NCBI RefSeq assembly: GCF_001278035.1 | Contig: NZ_CP009452.1 | Coordinates: 2,699,501 to 2,763,500 of the forward strand | Reading direction: 5' to 3' | DNA: 64,000 bases | DNA from: Sphingopyxis sp. 113P3 | GTDB lineage: Bacteria > Pseudomonadota > Alphaproteobacteria > Sphingomonadales > Sphingomonadaceae | In this document: one piece after another, positions 52,607 to 62,167 of the stretch | Numbering within the stretch: position 1 is the stretch's first letter | How the letters are laid out: every line of letters starts with the position of its first letter | The notes under the pieces: generated by a model | What the model was told of the DNA's origin: nothing | Databases searched by the model: none | The model's input: the letters and a program-made list of their open reading frames with translations, nothing else | Program-made: the position numbers and the translations under genes

Positions 52607-53291
52607 GCTGCTGTCTTCCCGCGGGCGTGCGCCGAGCGAGCCATTCCGAAAGGACCACGGCCCCGAGCGACAGCGCGACCGAAAAGAGCGCAAGCCTGGT
52701 CACCATCGTCTCGGACCCCGGGATCTGAAGCGCCGAATAGATGGCGAGCGGGAGCGTGCGCGTCTCGCCCGGAATGTTCGACACGAAGCTGATCGTCGCG
52801 CCAAACTCGCCGATCGAGCGCGCAAAGCCGAGCACGAGCGCGGCGAGCACGCCGGGAAAGGCAAGCGGGAGGCTGATCGTCCAGAAAGCATGCCAGGAGC
52901 TTGCCCCGAGCGTCCGCGCCGCCCCTTCAAACCGCCGGTCCACCGCCTCGATCGAAAGGCGCATCGCGCGCACCATCAGCGGCAGCGCCATGATCGCCGC
53001 CGCGAGCGCCGCGCCAGTCCAGCGGAACATCAGGCTCAGGCCGAACCAGCTTTCAAGCCAGCGTCCCGCCGGACCCAGCGGTCCGAAAGCGAGCAGCAGC
53101 AGCCAGCCCGTGACGACCGGCGGCAGGACGAGCGGCAGATGGACGAGGCCATCGAGCAGGAGGCGCCCCGGAAAGCGGTAGCGCGCAAGCACCCAGGCGA
53201 GCGCAAACGCCAGGGGCAGCGCTGCGAGCACCGCGGCGCCGCCGACCTTCAGCGACAGCGCAACAATGCTCCATTCGGCCGACGTGAGCAT
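52596..53291 (-). CDS. modB: Molybdate ABC transporter permease
   Basis: Inner-membrane permease of 231 residues with five or six helices. The EAA loop reads AARTLGASSWHAFWTISLPLAFPGVLAALVLGFARSIGEFGAT (about 138-180), typical of ModB, and LPLVLPPVVTGWLLL lies earlier. It forms the channel of the ModABC importer. It overlaps modA by 1 bp and modC by 11 bp. Confidence 0.93.
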   Translation of the reverse strand: MLTSAEWSIVALSLKVGGAAVLAALPLAFALAWVLARYRFPGRLLLDGLVHLPLVLPPVVTGWLLLLAFGPLGPAGRWLESWFGLSLMFRWTGAALAAAIMALPLMVRAMRLSIEAVDRRFEGAARTLGASSWHAFWTISLPLAFPGVLAALVLGFARSIGEFGATISFVSNIPGETRTLPLAIYSALQIPGSETMVTRLALFSVALSLGAVVLSEWLARRTPAGRQQHDD

Positions 53292-54055
53292 CAGGGCGCC
53301 GAAAAGCCGTGGCGCGCGAAGATCGCGCGCGCCTGCCGCGAGAGGAGGAAGGAGCGAAATGCGGCTGCATCCCTATGCCGCGACGCCTTAAGCACGGCGA
53401 TCGGATAGCGTATGGGCGCGTGGCTCGAGGTCGGAAAGACGCCCACGACGCGAACGGCGCGCGACGCCTTCGCGTCGGTTTCATAAACGATGCCAAGCGG
53501 CGCGGCCCCCCGCTCGACCAGCGCCATCGCGGCGCGGACATTCTCAGCCGGGGCCAGCCGCCCTGCGAGCGCGCTCCAAACGCCAAGCGAAGTCAGCGCA
53601 GCCTTTGCATATTTGCCCGCCGGCACCGCATCGGGATCGGCAAGAGCAAGCCGCCCGCCGCCAAGCACGCGGGCGAGCGGAAAACCCTGCGCGACCTTCA
53701 GCCGCACCTTGCTCGCCGCGGGCGCGATCAGCACGAGCCGGTTACCGAGCAGGGCCGCGCGGCTTCCGGCCCGCAGGCGCCCCGCCGCCCCGACCCTGTC
53801 CATCCAGGGCTCGTCGGCAGAGAGGAAAAGGTCTGCAGGCGCGCCCGCGATGATCTGCCGGGCGAGAGCAGATGAGGCGGCAAAGGAGAGCACGGGCCGA
53901 GCGTGACCCTCCGCCGCCCAGGCGTCGGCGACTTCGCTCAAGGATTCCTGGAGGCTCGCTGCGGCGAGCACCAATGGTCCGCGTTCGGCGGCACTCACAG
54001 CCGGCGCGAGAAAGAGCGCGGCAAGGAAAAGACCAAGGGAGCGGACAAACGCCAT
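53291..54055 (-). CDS. modA: Molybdate ABC transporter substrate-binding protein
   Basis: Periplasmic binding protein of 254 residues. A signal peptide ends near AVSAAERG (about 20-25). The mature part opens LVLAAASLQESLSEVADAW, with FAASSALARQIIAGAPADLFLSAD and a later GAAPLGIVYETDAKAS, all typical of ModA oxyanion sites. It delivers molybdate to ModBC. It begins 6 bp after the Crp-family gene, so the four genes form one operon. Confidence 0.93.
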   Translation of the reverse strand: MAFVRSLGLFLAALFLAPAVSAAERGPLVLAAASLQESLSEVADAWAAEGHARPVLSFAASSALARQIIAGAPADLFLSADEPWMDRVGAAGRLRAGSRAALLGNRLVLIAPAASKVRLKVAQGFPLARVLGGGRLALADPDAVPAGKYAKAALTSLGVWSALAGRLAPAENVRAAMALVERGAAPLGIVYETDAKASRAVRVVGVFPTSSHAPIRYPIAVLKASRHRDAAAFRSFLLSRQARAIFARHGFSAP

Positions 54056-54061
54056 ATCGTC

Positions 54062-54727
54062 TCAACTATACCGAGCGCCGCTGCGCTGCGAAAGCGAGGT
54101 GGCGACACGGATGCGGCCATAGCCCGGCTCGACCAGCCCGCGCGCAGTGAGCTCGCGAAGCGCTGCCCCGAGGGTCACACGCGAGACCCCGAGGAGATCC
54201 GCGAGCTGCTGCTGCGTTGCGCGGACCGTGCTGCGATCGGGCGCGTCTGCCGCCATCGCAGCGAGCAGCTGCACAAGCCGGTCGGCGGTGGGCAGACGCC
54301 GCTCGGCGTCGATGATGTCGAGCGTGACAGCAAGCTGGCGCGACAGGCTGCGAAGCAGGAGTTCGGCCCAGCCGATATCCTCCGCCATCAGCCGGCGCAG
54401 CAGCGGCCGGTCGATCGCGATCAGCCTCGCAGGTCCGCTCGCGATCGCGTCGACCTGGCGGGGTACGCCGGCAAAAAAGGCAAGTTCGCCGAACATGTCG
54501 CCCGGCCCCAGCACGGCAAAGGCGGTGAAGCGTCCGTCCTCGGCATGACGGCCGGCAAGGACATGCCCCTCGCAGACCACCCAGAACGTGTCGCCAGGGT
54601 CGCCCTGGTGCTGCACGAACTGCCCATCGGCGATGCTGCGCACCGGCGCGATTGCTGCAAGCCGCTCGCGCTCGGCGCGCGCAAGCCCGGTCCGCTCGGC
54701 AAGCGCAAAGTGATAACTTCTTTGCAT
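54062..54727 (-). CDS. Crp/Fnr-family transcriptional regulator, first gene of the mod operon
   Basis: Protein of 221 residues. The N-terminal cyclic-nucleotide-binding fold (about 15-120) has QGDPGDTFWVVCEGHV and GDMFGELAFFAG; the C-terminal helix-turn-helix (about 160-215) has TQQQLADLLGVSRVTLGAALRELTARGLV. There is no Fnr-type cysteine cluster, so it does not carry an oxygen-sensing [4Fe-4S] centre; the effector is unknown. ATG at 54727 is chosen as the first sensible start. It lies 6 bp before modA on the same strand, which suggests it controls molybdate uptake in place of the absent ModE. Confidence 0.87.
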   Translation of the reverse strand: MQRSYHFALAERTGLARAERERLAAIAPVRSIADGQFVQHQGDPGDTFWVVCEGHVLAGRHAEDGRFTAFAVLGPGDMFGELAFFAGVPRQVDAIASGPARLIAIDRPLLRRLMAEDIGWAELLLRSLSRQLAVTLDIIDAERRLPTADRLVQLLAAMAADAPDRSTVRATQQQLADLLGVSRVTLGAALRELTARGLVEPGYGRIRVATSLSQRSGARYS

Positions 54728-54834
54728 TCCGCTGCTGGAACTGGGCCAGCAAGCGACAAAAGGCAAGCCGCCGGAACCGGTGGACGGCCCGGCGCACATG
54801 TCGCCGTCAGCGGGGGTCTTGCGGCCGAGCCCTC

Positions 54835-54857
54835 TCCCGCCCGCGACCCGGGCGGGA
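54835..54857 (-). terminator. Stem-loop after secA
   Basis: TCCCGCCCG and CGGGCGGGA form a perfect 9-bp stem with a 5-base loop, 8 bp after the secA stop. No T-run follows, so termination may be partial or Rho-assisted. Confidence 0.5.
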
Positions 54858-54865
54858 AAGGCGTG

Positions 54866-57601
54866 TCACAAGGCCCCGTGGCAATGCTTGTATTTGCGTC
54901 CCGAACCGCAAGGGCATGGCGCGTTGCGGCTGATATCGAGGCCGGCGTAGGGATTCTCGCCCTCGGGCATATCGGGACGCGGCGCCTGCATCGGAGGCAG
55001 CGTGTTCGCGATCACCCCGAGGTCGCCGCCATCGATATCGGCGCTGTTGTCCTCGCCGGTGAAGGGATCGATGTGGGTGGTGAGAAAGTCGGGCAGTTCC
55101 GGGAGCGGCATCGGCTCGGGTTCCTGGAACTGGAAGTCGATCCGCGCGACCGTGCGCGTCACATCCTCGCGAATATTCTGCAGCATCCGCTCGAACAGCG
55201 CGAAGGCCTCGGCCTTATATTCGTTGATCGGCTGCTTCTGCGCGTAGGCACGCAGGAACACGACCTGACGCAGCGCATCGAGGGTGGAAAGATGCTCCTT
55301 CCAATGATGGTCGAGCGTCTGGAGCAAAATCGATTTTTCGATTCCGCGCCACGTATCGGGGTCGACCTGCGCGGCCTTCTCGGCCGCCGCGGCATCGGCC
55401 ATCTCCTGGATACGCTCCTCGAAGACTTCCGGATCGACTGCATCCTCCTCCATCCACGCATCGATCGGCGGCGTGAGGTCGAGAATATCGGCGACGCGCG
55501 CCTTCATGCTCTCGATGTCCCACTGCTCGGGATAGCTTCCGGGCGGGCAGGCGTCGGCGACGATCGAATTGACCGTTTCGGCGCGCATCGCTGCCATCGC
55601 ATCGTCGACGGTCTCGCTGTCGATGATTTCGCCGCGCTGTTCGTAGATGACCTTGCGCTGATCGTTCATGACATTGTCATATTCGACGACCTGCTTGCGG
55701 ATGTCGTAGTTGCGCGCCTCAACCTTCTTCTGCGCGGTCTCGATGGCCTTCGAGAGCCATTTCGAGCCGATCGCCTCGCCGTCCTCGAGATTCTTGTTCA
55801 TCATCTTCGCGAACAAGGTGTCGGGACCGAAGATGCGCAGCAGATCGTCGTCGAGGCAGAGGTAGAATTTCGAAAGACCCGGGTCGCCCTGACGTCCCGA
55901 CCGGCCGCGCAGCTGATTGTCGATGCGCCGGCTTTCGTGGCGTTCGGTCGCGAGCACGAACAGGCCGCCCGCTGCGCGGACCGCCTCGCGCTCGGCCGCC
56001 ACCTCCTCATGGATGCGCGCGATCGCCGCATCGCGTTCGGGCCCCTCGGGCAGGTCCTTCAGCTCATCCTCGATGCGGAATTCTTCGCTGCCGCCGAGTT
56101 TGATGTCGGTGCCGCGGCCCGCCATGTTGGTCGCGATCGTCACCGCGCCGAGCCGGCCCGCCTGCGCCACGATATGCGCCTCGCTTTCGTGGAAGCGCGC
56201 GTTGAGGACGCTGTGCGCGACGCCTTCCCTTTCCAGATAGGAGGAAAGCAGCTCGGACTTCTCGATCGACACCGTGCCGACGAGTACCGGCTGGCCGCGC
56301 TCCTGCGCCTCGCGGATCGTCCGCGCGATGGCGCCGAACTTGTCTGTGATATTCTTGTAGAACTCATCTTCCTCGTCGCGCCGCGCGATCGGGCGGTTGG
56401 TCGGGATGGTGACGACGTTCATCTTGTAGATTTCGAAAAATTCGGCCGCCTCGGTCGCGGCGGTGCCGGTCATGCCCGAGAGCTTGGGGTACATGCGGAA
56501 ATAATTCTGGAAGGTGATCGAGGCGAGCGTCTGGTTCTCGGGCTCGATCTGAACGCCCTCCTTGGCCTCGACCGCCTGGTGCAAGCCGTCGGACCAGCGG
56601 CGCCCTTCCATCATGCGGCCGGTGAACTCGTCGATGATCACGACCTTGCCGTCTTTCACGATATAGTCGGTATCGAGCTTGAACATCACGATCGCCTTCA
56701 GCGCCTGGTTGACGTGATGGACGATCTGGGTGTTCTCGATATCGTAAAGGTTGCTGCCCTGGAGGAGCCCGGCCGCCTCGAGCAGCCGCTCGACATGCTC
56801 GGTGCCTTCTTCGGTGAGGCTGATCGACTTGGTTTTCTCGTCCTTCTCATAATCATCTTCGCCGAGCTGGTTCACCACCTCGTTGACGCGAATGTAGAGC
56901 TCGGACTTGTCGTCGGTCGGACCCGAGATAATGAGCGGCGTGCGTGCCTCGTCGATCAGGATCGAGTCGACTTCGTCGACGATGCCGAAGTTGAAGGGGC
57001 GGTGGACCATTTGCGACCGCTCGAACTTCATGTTGTCGCGAAGATAGTCGAAGCCGAGCTCGTTGTTGGTCGCGTAGGTAATGTCGCTGTTATACGCCTC
57101 GCGCCGCTGCGCTTCGTTGAGATTGGGGACGATGACGCCGGTCGTCAGGCCGAGAAAGCCGTAAACGGCACCCATCCACTCTGCGTCGCGGCGGGCGAGA
57201 TAGTCGTTGACGGTGACAACGTGGACGCCCTTGCCCTCGAGCGCGTTCAGATAGCAGGGCAGCGTCGCCATCAGCGTCTTGCCCTCGCCCGTCGCCATCT
57301 CGGCAATCTCGCCGCGGTGAAGGACGATGCCACCGATCATCTGCACGTCAAAATGCCGCATGCCGAGCGTGCGCTTCGAGGCTTCGCGGACCGTCGCAAA
57401 GGCTTCGGGCAGAATGTCGTCGAGCGTTTCGCCCGCCGCCAGCCGCTCGCGGAATTTCGGGGTCTGCGCCTGCAGCGCAGCGTCGTCGAGCGCCTCCATC
57501 TGTGGCTCGAACGCATTGATCTTGTCGACGATCTTGCGGATCGAGGCGACATAACGGTCGTTGGACGAGCCGAAGAGGCTCTTGGCAATGCTGCCGAACA
57601 T
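54866..57601 (-). CDS. secA: Preprotein translocase ATPase SecA
   Basis: SecA of 911 residues, full length. Walker A is [13 protein letters not shown] (about 103-115), the [19 protein letters not shown] block (about 209-227) holds Walker B, and the [14 protein letters not shown] motif appears as [12 protein letters not shown] (about 585). The C-terminal zinc motif [14 protein letters not shown] (about 896-909) binds SecB. It drives protein export through SecYEG. Very confident. Confidence 0.98.
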   Translation of the reverse strand: MFGSIAKSLFGSSNDRYVASIRKIVDKINAFEPQMEALDDAALQAQTPKFRERLAAGETLDDILPEAFATVREASKRTLGMRHFDVQMIGGIVLHRGEIAEMATGEGKTLMATLPCYLNALEGKGVHVVTVNDYLARRDAEWMGAVYGFLGLTTGVIVPNLNEAQRREAYNSDITYATNNELGFDYLRDNMKFERSQMVHRPFNFGIVDEVDSILIDEARTPLIISGPTDDKSELYIRVNEVVNQLGEDDYEKDEKTKSISLTEEGTEHVERLLEAAGLLQGSNLYDIENTQIVHHVNQALKAIVMFKLDTDYIVKDGKVVIIDEFTGRMMEGRRWSDGLHQAVEAKEGVQIEPENQTLASITFQNYFRMYPKLSGMTGTAATEAAEFFEIYKMNVVTIPTNRPIARRDEEDEFYKNITDKFGAIARTIREAQERGQPVLVGTVSIEKSELLSSYLEREGVAHSVLNARFHESEAHIVAQAGRLGAVTIATNMAGRGTDIKLGGSEEFRIEDELKDLPEGPERDAAIARIHEEVAAEREAVRAAGGLFVLATERHESRRIDNQLRGRSGRQGDPGLSKFYLCLDDDLLRIFGPDTLFAKMMNKNLEDGEAIGSKWLSKAIETAQKKVEARNYDIRKQVVEYDNVMNDQRKVIYEQRGEIIDSETVDDAMAAMRAETVNSIVADACPPGSYPEQWDIESMKARVADILDLTPPIDAWMEEDAVDPEVFEERIQEMADAAAAEKAAQVDPDTWRGIEKSILLQTLDHHWKEHLSTLDALRQVVFLRAYAQKQPINEYKAEAFALFERMLQNIREDVTRTVARIDFQFQEPEPMPLPELPDFLTTHIDPFTGEDNSADIDGGDLGVIANTLPPMQAPRPDMPEGENPYAGLDISRNAPCPCGSGRKYKHCHGAL

Positions 57602-57708
57602 GCTGGATTTCCTTGGATTATCGCTGGGGAAGCGGCAACGCGGTGCGTCGCCCGTTCGCCGCGGGAGCGGCGTGAGAAAGAGTCAGGCGGATTGCCCGAG
57701 AGGCCGCG

Positions 57709-58029
57709 CTATTCGAGCGCGCGATCCGAACGGCTGAGAACGCCGGGAAGATAGGGCGGCGCCGTACGCACCGGCTTGCGGCACGCGCAGGAGGCGCGGC
57801 GCGAGGGCACCGGATCGGCAGGCCGGCGCGCCTTGTCGGACGCGTCCGATTGAGCTGAGGTTTCGGCGAGTAGAACGAGCGACCCCATCGCCGCCGGCAT
57901 CGCCGGCGCCGCCTGCGCGCGATCGGCGCCGGCAAGACCGGTCAGCAACGCGAGCAAGGTCAATAACAGTCGCAATCGGGGCCCCTCTTTGGTCCAGCGT
58001 ACGAATAGTGCACGCTGAAGGCTGAACAT
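57709..58029 (-). CDS. Short secreted protein of unknown function
   Basis: Up to 106 residues. A hydrophobic stretch LLLTLLALLTGLAG ending near ADRAQAAPA suggests a signal peptide; the mature part is Ser/Arg/Pro-rich with a CAC pair. Start is uncertain: ATG 58029, or TTG 57975 with GAGGGG well placed before it, which would put the signal peptide right at the N-terminus. Two other open frames overlap it, so it is only moderately supported. It lies between secA and the LRAT-like gene on the same strand. Confidence 0.45.
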   Translation of the reverse strand: MFSLQRALFVRWTKEGPRLRLLLTLLALLTGLAGADRAQAAPAMPAAMGSLVLLAETSAQSDASDKARRPADPVPSRRASCACRKPVRTAPPYLPGVLSRSDRALE

Positions 58030-58087
58030 AGGGTGAAAAGGGCGCGGCGTCCAGAGTTTGATCGAGAACAAAGCCTCGCAAAACGCA

Positions 58088-58600
58088 TCATGAAAGCTGC
58101 GGGTTCAGCTCTTTCACTTCGCGAAGAAAGCTCTTGGGCTTCTTGAAGAATTTGCTTTTGCGGTTGACCTTCAGCCCGACCACTTCGGCGAGCTCCATCA
58201 CGAAATGGACGCAGTTATGCTTGCCGAGGTTGTAGCTTGGCTGTTTGCGCTCCTGCCATTCGCGGATCTTGGCGGTCAGGCGGGCATAGGTCGCATCATC
58301 GAGCGTCAGGCTGAACTGCTTGTCGCTCTTTGCCACATAATCGGGTTTCGAGGTCTGGACATAGCCCTTTACCGATCCCAGCAGGATCGCCGGGCTCACC
58401 GATTGGGCGGTGAAGCCATAATTGGTGTCGACCAGCTCGCCGGTCGCGTCGACGCGCCCCTTCAGCGTCACAAAGGCGTGGGGGAAGCGGTCGCCGAAAT
58501 CATGGCTGTAAAAACTCACCACCACCGCGGCATGCGCCGGAAGCGCTGTGCAGAGGAAAAAAACCAAGAGGGAGAGGAGCATCGGCCGCAAAAAGGTCAT
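58088..58600 (-). CDS. Secreted protein with LRAT/NlpC-like (permuted papain) motif
   Basis: Protein of 170 residues with a clear signal peptide (about 1-24, ending PAHA). The mature part has HDFGDRFPHAFVTLKG with His41 and YNLGKHNCVHFVMELAEVVGL with Cys130. A His early and an N-C-x-H-F near the C-terminus is the order seen in LRAT and related permuted NlpC/P60 cysteine hydrolases or acyltransferases. A basic tail follows. ATG at 58600 gives the signal peptide. Divergent from an SDR gene. Substrate unknown: lipid, peptide or peptidoglycan are all possible. Confidence 0.72.
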   Translation of the reverse strand: MTFLRPMLLSLLVFFLCTALPAHAAVVVSFYSHDFGDRFPHAFVTLKGRVDATGELVDTNYGFTAQSVSPAILLGSVKGYVQTSKPDYVAKSDKQFSLTLDDATYARLTAKIREWQERKQPSYNLGKHNCVHFVMELAEVVGLKVNRKSKFFKKPKSFLREVKELNPQLS

Positions 58601-58706
58601 CGCACCGTGATAACCAGCCCGCCTCCCCATGGCCACCCCCCGTTATTGCCGCTTGACCTCTACCGCCCACCGCGCTGACAGTCATGTCAGCACGAGGGAG
58701 GACAGC

Positions 58707-59510
58707 ATGGCACGCAAGGCGATCTTCATCACCGGCGGCGGGTCGGGCATCGGGCGCGCAACGGCCCGCCATTTTGCAGAGCGGGGCTGGTTCGTCGGGC
58801 TCGCCGACGTCGATGCCCAGGGGATCGACGAGACCGCCGCGCATCTCCCCGAGGGCGCCGCCTCGCGCCACATCATGGACGTTCGCGACCGCGACCAGTG
58901 GCAAAAGGCACTCGCCGATTTTGCCGCCGCGAGCGAAGGGCGGCTCGATGTTCTTTTCAACAACGCCGGAATTGGCACGGGCGCCCCGTTCATCGACATG
59001 CCGCCTGCCGAGGCCGACCGGCTGATCGCCATCAATTTCGGCGGCGTCGTCAACGGAATCTACAGCGCGCTGCCGCTCCTTCGCGCGACGCCGGGGTCGA
59101 CCATCCTCAACACGGGCTCGGCGTCAGGCTTTTACGGCGTCGCGGGGATCGCCCTCTATTCGGCGACGAAATTCGCCGTGCGCGGCCTCACCGAAGCGCT
59201 CGAGATCGAATTTGCCAAATATGGCATCAAGGTTTGCTCGCTGATGCCCGGCTTCATCGACACGCCGCTCCTCGACCAGGTGAGCGCCGACAGCAACGAG
59301 CCTGCGCGCAGCCGCCTCGCGGCGAGCGGATTCGAGATCGTGCCCGTCGAACGCGTCGCCGAGGCGGCGTGGGAGGCGGTGCATGGCAGCCGTGTGCATG
59401 TGACCGTCGGCAAGATGGCGAGGCGCCTGTCGCGCCTCGCGCGCTTCTTTCCCGGGCTCATCGCGAAGCAGTCGAAAAAAATGAACGGTTTCGGCCAGGC
59501 GCAATCTTGA
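58707..59510 (+). CDS. SDR family oxidoreductase
   Basis: Short-chain dehydrogenase of 267 residues. Cofactor loop TGGGSGIG (about 9-16), Asp in DVDAQG near 35 indicating NAD preference, NNAG near 87, catalytic Tyr/Lys in YSATKFAV (about 151-158), and PGFIDTPLL after it. The basic C-terminus (ARRLSRLARFFPG) may contact membranes. AGGGAGGAC precedes ATG 58707. Substrate unknown. Confidence 0.92.
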   Translation: MARKAIFITGGGSGIGRATARHFAERGWFVGLADVDAQGIDETAAHLPEGAASRHIMDVRDRDQWQKALADFAAASEGRLDVLFNNAGIGTGAPFIDMPPAEADRLIAINFGGVVNGIYSALPLLRATPGSTILNTGSASGFYGVAGIALYSATKFAVRGLTEALEIEFAKYGIKVCSLMPGFIDTPLLDQVSADSNEPARSRLAASGFEIVPVERVAEAAWEAVHGSRVHVTVGKMARRLSRLARFFPGLIAKQSKKMNGFGQAQS

Positions 59511-59543
59511 CGGGAGGAGCCCGCCCGCGCTGCTTGCCGCCCG

Positions 59544-59966
59544 TCAGTGGACCGTATCGGCCGCCCCCTCGCCTGCCGAGGGTCCGGGCCGCGACAAGAT
59601 CCACCAGCTTGCAATCATCAGCCCCGCCGACAGCGCCTCGATGATCATCGCCTGGATGATGGCAGGATCGATGGCGTCGCCGCTTGCCGCCCCGATCAGC
59701 CGCCCGACCAGCGCGGTGCCGTAGAGCGCCGCGGGCACCAGCAGCGCGCGCGTCCATCCGGGGAGCAAGGCGCCCACCGCCGCTCCGCCTGCGGCGACGA
59801 GGAAGAAGGCGGACAGATCCGCGCGCACCGTGTTCGCCGCCGGCCCTTCGGCGATGATCCCGAACAAATCGGTGAAGCTTGCGGGATCGATGATCCCGCG
59901 CAAACCGACAATGGCAAAAAACAGCGCCCAAAGAAGGACCGCACCGCGCAGCACCCAGTTGATCAT
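59544..59966 (-). CDS. Four-helix membrane protein of unknown function
   Basis: Protein of 140 residues with four hydrophobic segments (about 5-24, 48-66, 75-92, 106-124) and short loops; it resembles DUF4345-like small membrane proteins. ATG at 59966 with GGGAGAGACG before it. It is convergent with the SDR gene and 56 bp from mnmA on the same strand as mnmA. No function can be given. Confidence 0.75.
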   Translation of the reverse strand: MINWVLRGAVLLWALFFAIVGLRGIIDPASFTDLFGIIAEGPAANTVRADLSAFFLVAAGGAAVGALLPGWTRALLVPAALYGTALVGRLIGAASGDAIDPAIIQAMIIEALSAGLMIASWWILSRPGPSAGEGAADTVH

Positions 59967-60021
59967 CTCGTCTCTCCCCTAGTTGGCGCGCAGGCTGCGG
60001 CATCCGGGGAAAAACTTCAAT

Positions 60022-61170
60022 CTATTCCGCAAGGTCCGCAGCGATCGTTTCCTCGATCCAGCCGCCGCCGAGCACGCGGCTCTCGTCGGCCGCGTCGTAA
60101 AGCACGGCCGCCTGTCCCGGCGCGACGCCATATTCGGGTGCGGCAAAGCGCAGATGATCGCCCTCGACCCGTGCCGGCGCGGGCCTTGCCATGCTGCGCA
60201 CCTTGGCGAGCACATCGCGCCCCTCGACATCGGCAAGCCAGTTTGCCTCGCCGAGCCGCGCGCCCGTGACGGCGAGCGCACGCCGCGGTCCGACCACCAC
60301 GCGCTTTGTCTCGGCATCGAGCCGGACGACATAAAGCGGCTCCGCCTGGCCGCCGATCTCGATCCCTCGCCGCTGCCCGACCGTATAGTGGATGAGGCCG
60401 CGGTGGGCGCCGAGCAGCGTGCCGTCGACATGGACGATCTCGCCCCGGTCATCGGCCTCGGGGCGAAGCTTGCGGACAAGGCTCGCATAATCGCCGTCGG
60501 GAACGAAGCAGATGTCCTGGCTGTCGGGCTTGCCGGCAACGCCGAGGCCAAGCTCGCGCGCAATTTCGCGCACCACGCTCTTTTCGAGCCCGCCCAGGGG
60601 AAAGCGCAGGAACTCGAGCTGCTCCTGCGTTGTTGCAAAGAGGAAATAGCTCTGGTCGCGCGCCGGGTCGACCGCGCGGTGGAGCTCCGCTCCTTCTGGC
60701 CCCATCACGCGGCGGACATAATGGCCGGTTGCAAGGCAGTCCGCGCCCAGGTCCTTCGCCAGTGCGAAAAGATCGGTGAACTTGACCCCCATGTTGCAGC
60801 GCACGCAGGGAATGGGCGTGCGCCCGGCAAGATATTCGTCGGCAAACTGGTCGATCACCGTGTCGCGAAACCGGCTTTCATGGTCGTGGACATGGTGAAC
60901 GAAGCCCAGGCGGTCGGCGACCGCGCGCGCATCGCGGATATCCTGCCCGGCGCAGCAGGCTCCCACGCGCTTCGCCTTCGCGCCATGATCATAAAGCTGC
61001 AGCGTCACCCCGATGACCTCGGCGCCCGAGCGCGCAGCAAGCGCTGCAACGACGCTCGAATCGACGCCGCCCGACATGGCGACGACGATTCGCCGGTCCT
61101 TCAGCGGTTCGGCGAGCTGGAAATCGCCGAGTCGGTCGGGGGAGAGCACAGAAGCCATGATCGCGGCCAT
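60022..61170 (-). CDS. mnmA: tRNA-specific 2-thiouridylase MnmA
   Basis: MnmA of 382 residues. The PP-loop ATPase motif is [14 protein letters not shown] (about 31-44); catalytic cysteines lie in [15 protein letters not shown] (about 116-130) and in [13 protein letters not shown] (about 219-231); [10 protein letters not shown] marks the tRNA-binding part. It thiolates U34 of Lys, Glu and Gln tRNAs. Start is ATG 61170 or ATG 61158. The N-terminal leader is a few residues longer than in E. coli, normal for this class. Confidence 0.96.
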   Translation of the reverse strand: MAAIMASVLSPDRLGDFQLAEPLKDRRIVVAMSGGVDSSVVAALAARSGAEVIGVTLQLYDHGAKAKRVGACCAGQDIRDARAVADRLGFVHHVHDHESRFRDTVIDQFADEYLAGRTPIPCVRCNMGVKFTDLFALAKDLGADCLATGHYVRRVMGPEGAELHRAVDPARDQSYFLFATTQEQLEFLRFPLGGLEKSVVREIARELGLGVAGKPDSQDICFVPDGDYASLVRKLRPEADDRGEIVHVDGTLLGAHRGLIHYTVGQRRGIEIGGQAEPLYVVRLDAETKRVVVGPRRALAVTGARLGEANWLADVEGRDVLAKVRSMARPAPARVEGDHLRFAAPEYGVAPGQAAVLYDAADESRVLGGGWIEETIAADLAE

Positions 61171-61232
61171 CTAGGGACGACTGTGCCAAAATGCCAGCTT
61201 TCCCGGGCGTCGCGTCAAAATATTGACGCGGA

Positions 61233-61247
61233 TTAAGCTTCGCTAAC
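61233..61247. promoter_or_regulatory. Partial CtrA-box-like site upstream of the sciP region
   Basis: TTAA, seven bases, then TAAC: close to but not a full TTAA-N7-TTAA. It lies about 60 bp before a small unknown gene that precedes sciP. In Caulobacter sciP transcription is CtrA-activated, so the site is worth noting, but the match is imperfect. Confidence 0.35.
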
Positions 61248-61303
61248 AAGCGCTGAAACGGGCATTTACCGGGCTTTAGCGCCTCGACGCTAGACGGGGG
61301 GGC

Positions 61304-61687
61304 ATGAACCTTGCCCCGTCCGACCTTCCACGCCTTGCCGGTGCTGCCAGCCTGTCGAAGCCCGGCTTCGACATCATTCTGGCAGTTTCCGCCGCGCGGC
61401 AGGCTGCCTTGCCGACCGTGCGTCTGCTCCGCACCCGGTCGTATCGCGAATCGCGGCAGGCCAAGGTGAATGCTCTGCGTGCCATGTTCGGCGGACCTGC
61501 GGGCGGAGACCGGAATACCGGTCCCCGGCCCGCTCGCTTCTTCGATCTGTCCGATCGGAAAAACGCCTTGCCTGAAACCATGAACAGCCCGTTTACCAGA
61601 GGATTTCAGCCGATGTTGAACCTCGCTTCTGTAGGTAGGCGGCTGTCGGTTGCACCGATCCCCCCCGCTCAAGACGTTATGGAATGA
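61304..61687 (+). CDS. Small protein of unknown function preceding sciP
   Basis: Basic protein of 127 residues without signal or membrane segment, rich in Arg, Ala and Pro. No family recognised. Its TGA stop (61685-61687) overlaps an ATG at 61684 in the sciP frame, so translational coupling is possible. It may also be a chance open frame in the sciP leader region. GGGGGG near 61296 could serve as a ribosome binding site. Moderate to low support. Confidence 0.4.
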   Translation: MNLAPSDLPRLAGAASLSKPGFDIILAVSAARQAALPTVRLLRTRSYRESRQAKVNALRAMFGGPAGGDRNTGPRPARFFDLSDRKNALPETMNSPFTRGFQPMLNLASVGRRLSVAPIPPAQDVME

Positions 61688-61689
61688 TC

Positions 61690-61989
61690 ATGATCGAGAA
61701 CCAGAAAATCCGCCCGGCCCAGGTCATCGGCCCCTTGGGGGAACCGCTGACACTGGACTCGCTGCCGCCGCCGAACACGACCCGCTGGGTCGTGCGGCGC
61801 AAGGCCGAAGTCGTTGCGGCGGTCAATGGCGGCCTGTTGACGGTCGACGAGGCGTGCGAGCGCTACGGGCTGACGATCGAGGAATTCGCCAGCTGGCAGC
61901 GCTCGATCGATCGCAGCGGCATGCCGGGCCTGCGCGTGACGCGGATCCAGCATTATCGCGATCTCTACGAGCGCCAGCAGCGTTTTTGA
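61690..61989 (+). CDS. sciP: CtrA inhibitor SciP (DUF1153)
   Basis: Small helix-turn-helix protein of 99 residues. It reads VIGPLGEPLTLDSLPPPNTTRWVVRRKAEVVAAVNGGLLTVDEACERYGLTIEEFASWQ, which is the DUF1153/SciP sequence, with helices at about 35-50 and 52-75. In Caulobacter SciP binds DNA and CtrA to switch off CtrA-activated genes in G1. GGAA lies 5 bases before ATG 61690; ATG 61684 would add two residues. A strong terminator follows. Its presence with ctrA in this window supports a CtrA-SciP module. Confidence 0.93.
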   Translation: MIENQKIRPAQVIGPLGEPLTLDSLPPPNTTRWVVRRKAEVVAAVNGGLLTVDEACERYGLTIEEFASWQRSIDRSGMPGLRVTRIQHYRDLYERQQRF

Positions 61990-62012
61990 GAAGAGCCGAA
62001 AAGTCGCGGCAG

Positions 62013-62039
62013 GAGGGCGCCCCGGGCGCCCTCTTTTTT
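62013..62039 (+). terminator. Rho-independent terminator after sciP
   Basis: GAGGGCGCC and GGCGCCCTC form a perfect 9-bp stem with a CCG loop, followed by six T residues, 24 bp after the sciP stop. Textbook intrinsic terminator. Confidence 0.93.
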
Positions 62040-62167
62040 GCCGAACGCCCCGCATATCCGACCTTTTCAGCAGAAAAATGCGCGGCTTTCCCGATATTTG
62101 ACAATTTGCGTGCAACCCCTGCGTTCACTCAGCGTTAAGGCACGGAGTCAATCAGGAGATCACTCAT

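Noticed and set aside
53903..57754. Plus-strand open frame of about 1,283 codons opposite secA and the Crp-like gene
   Set aside because: Antisense shadow of secA, which is unmistakable on the minus strand. No family signature in the plus-strand translation.
62038..62167. Possible small gene between the sciP terminator and the lipoprotein
   Set aside because: The frame there has no ribosome binding site and runs into the lipoprotein in another frame; the stretch is better read as the lipoprotein promoter and leader.
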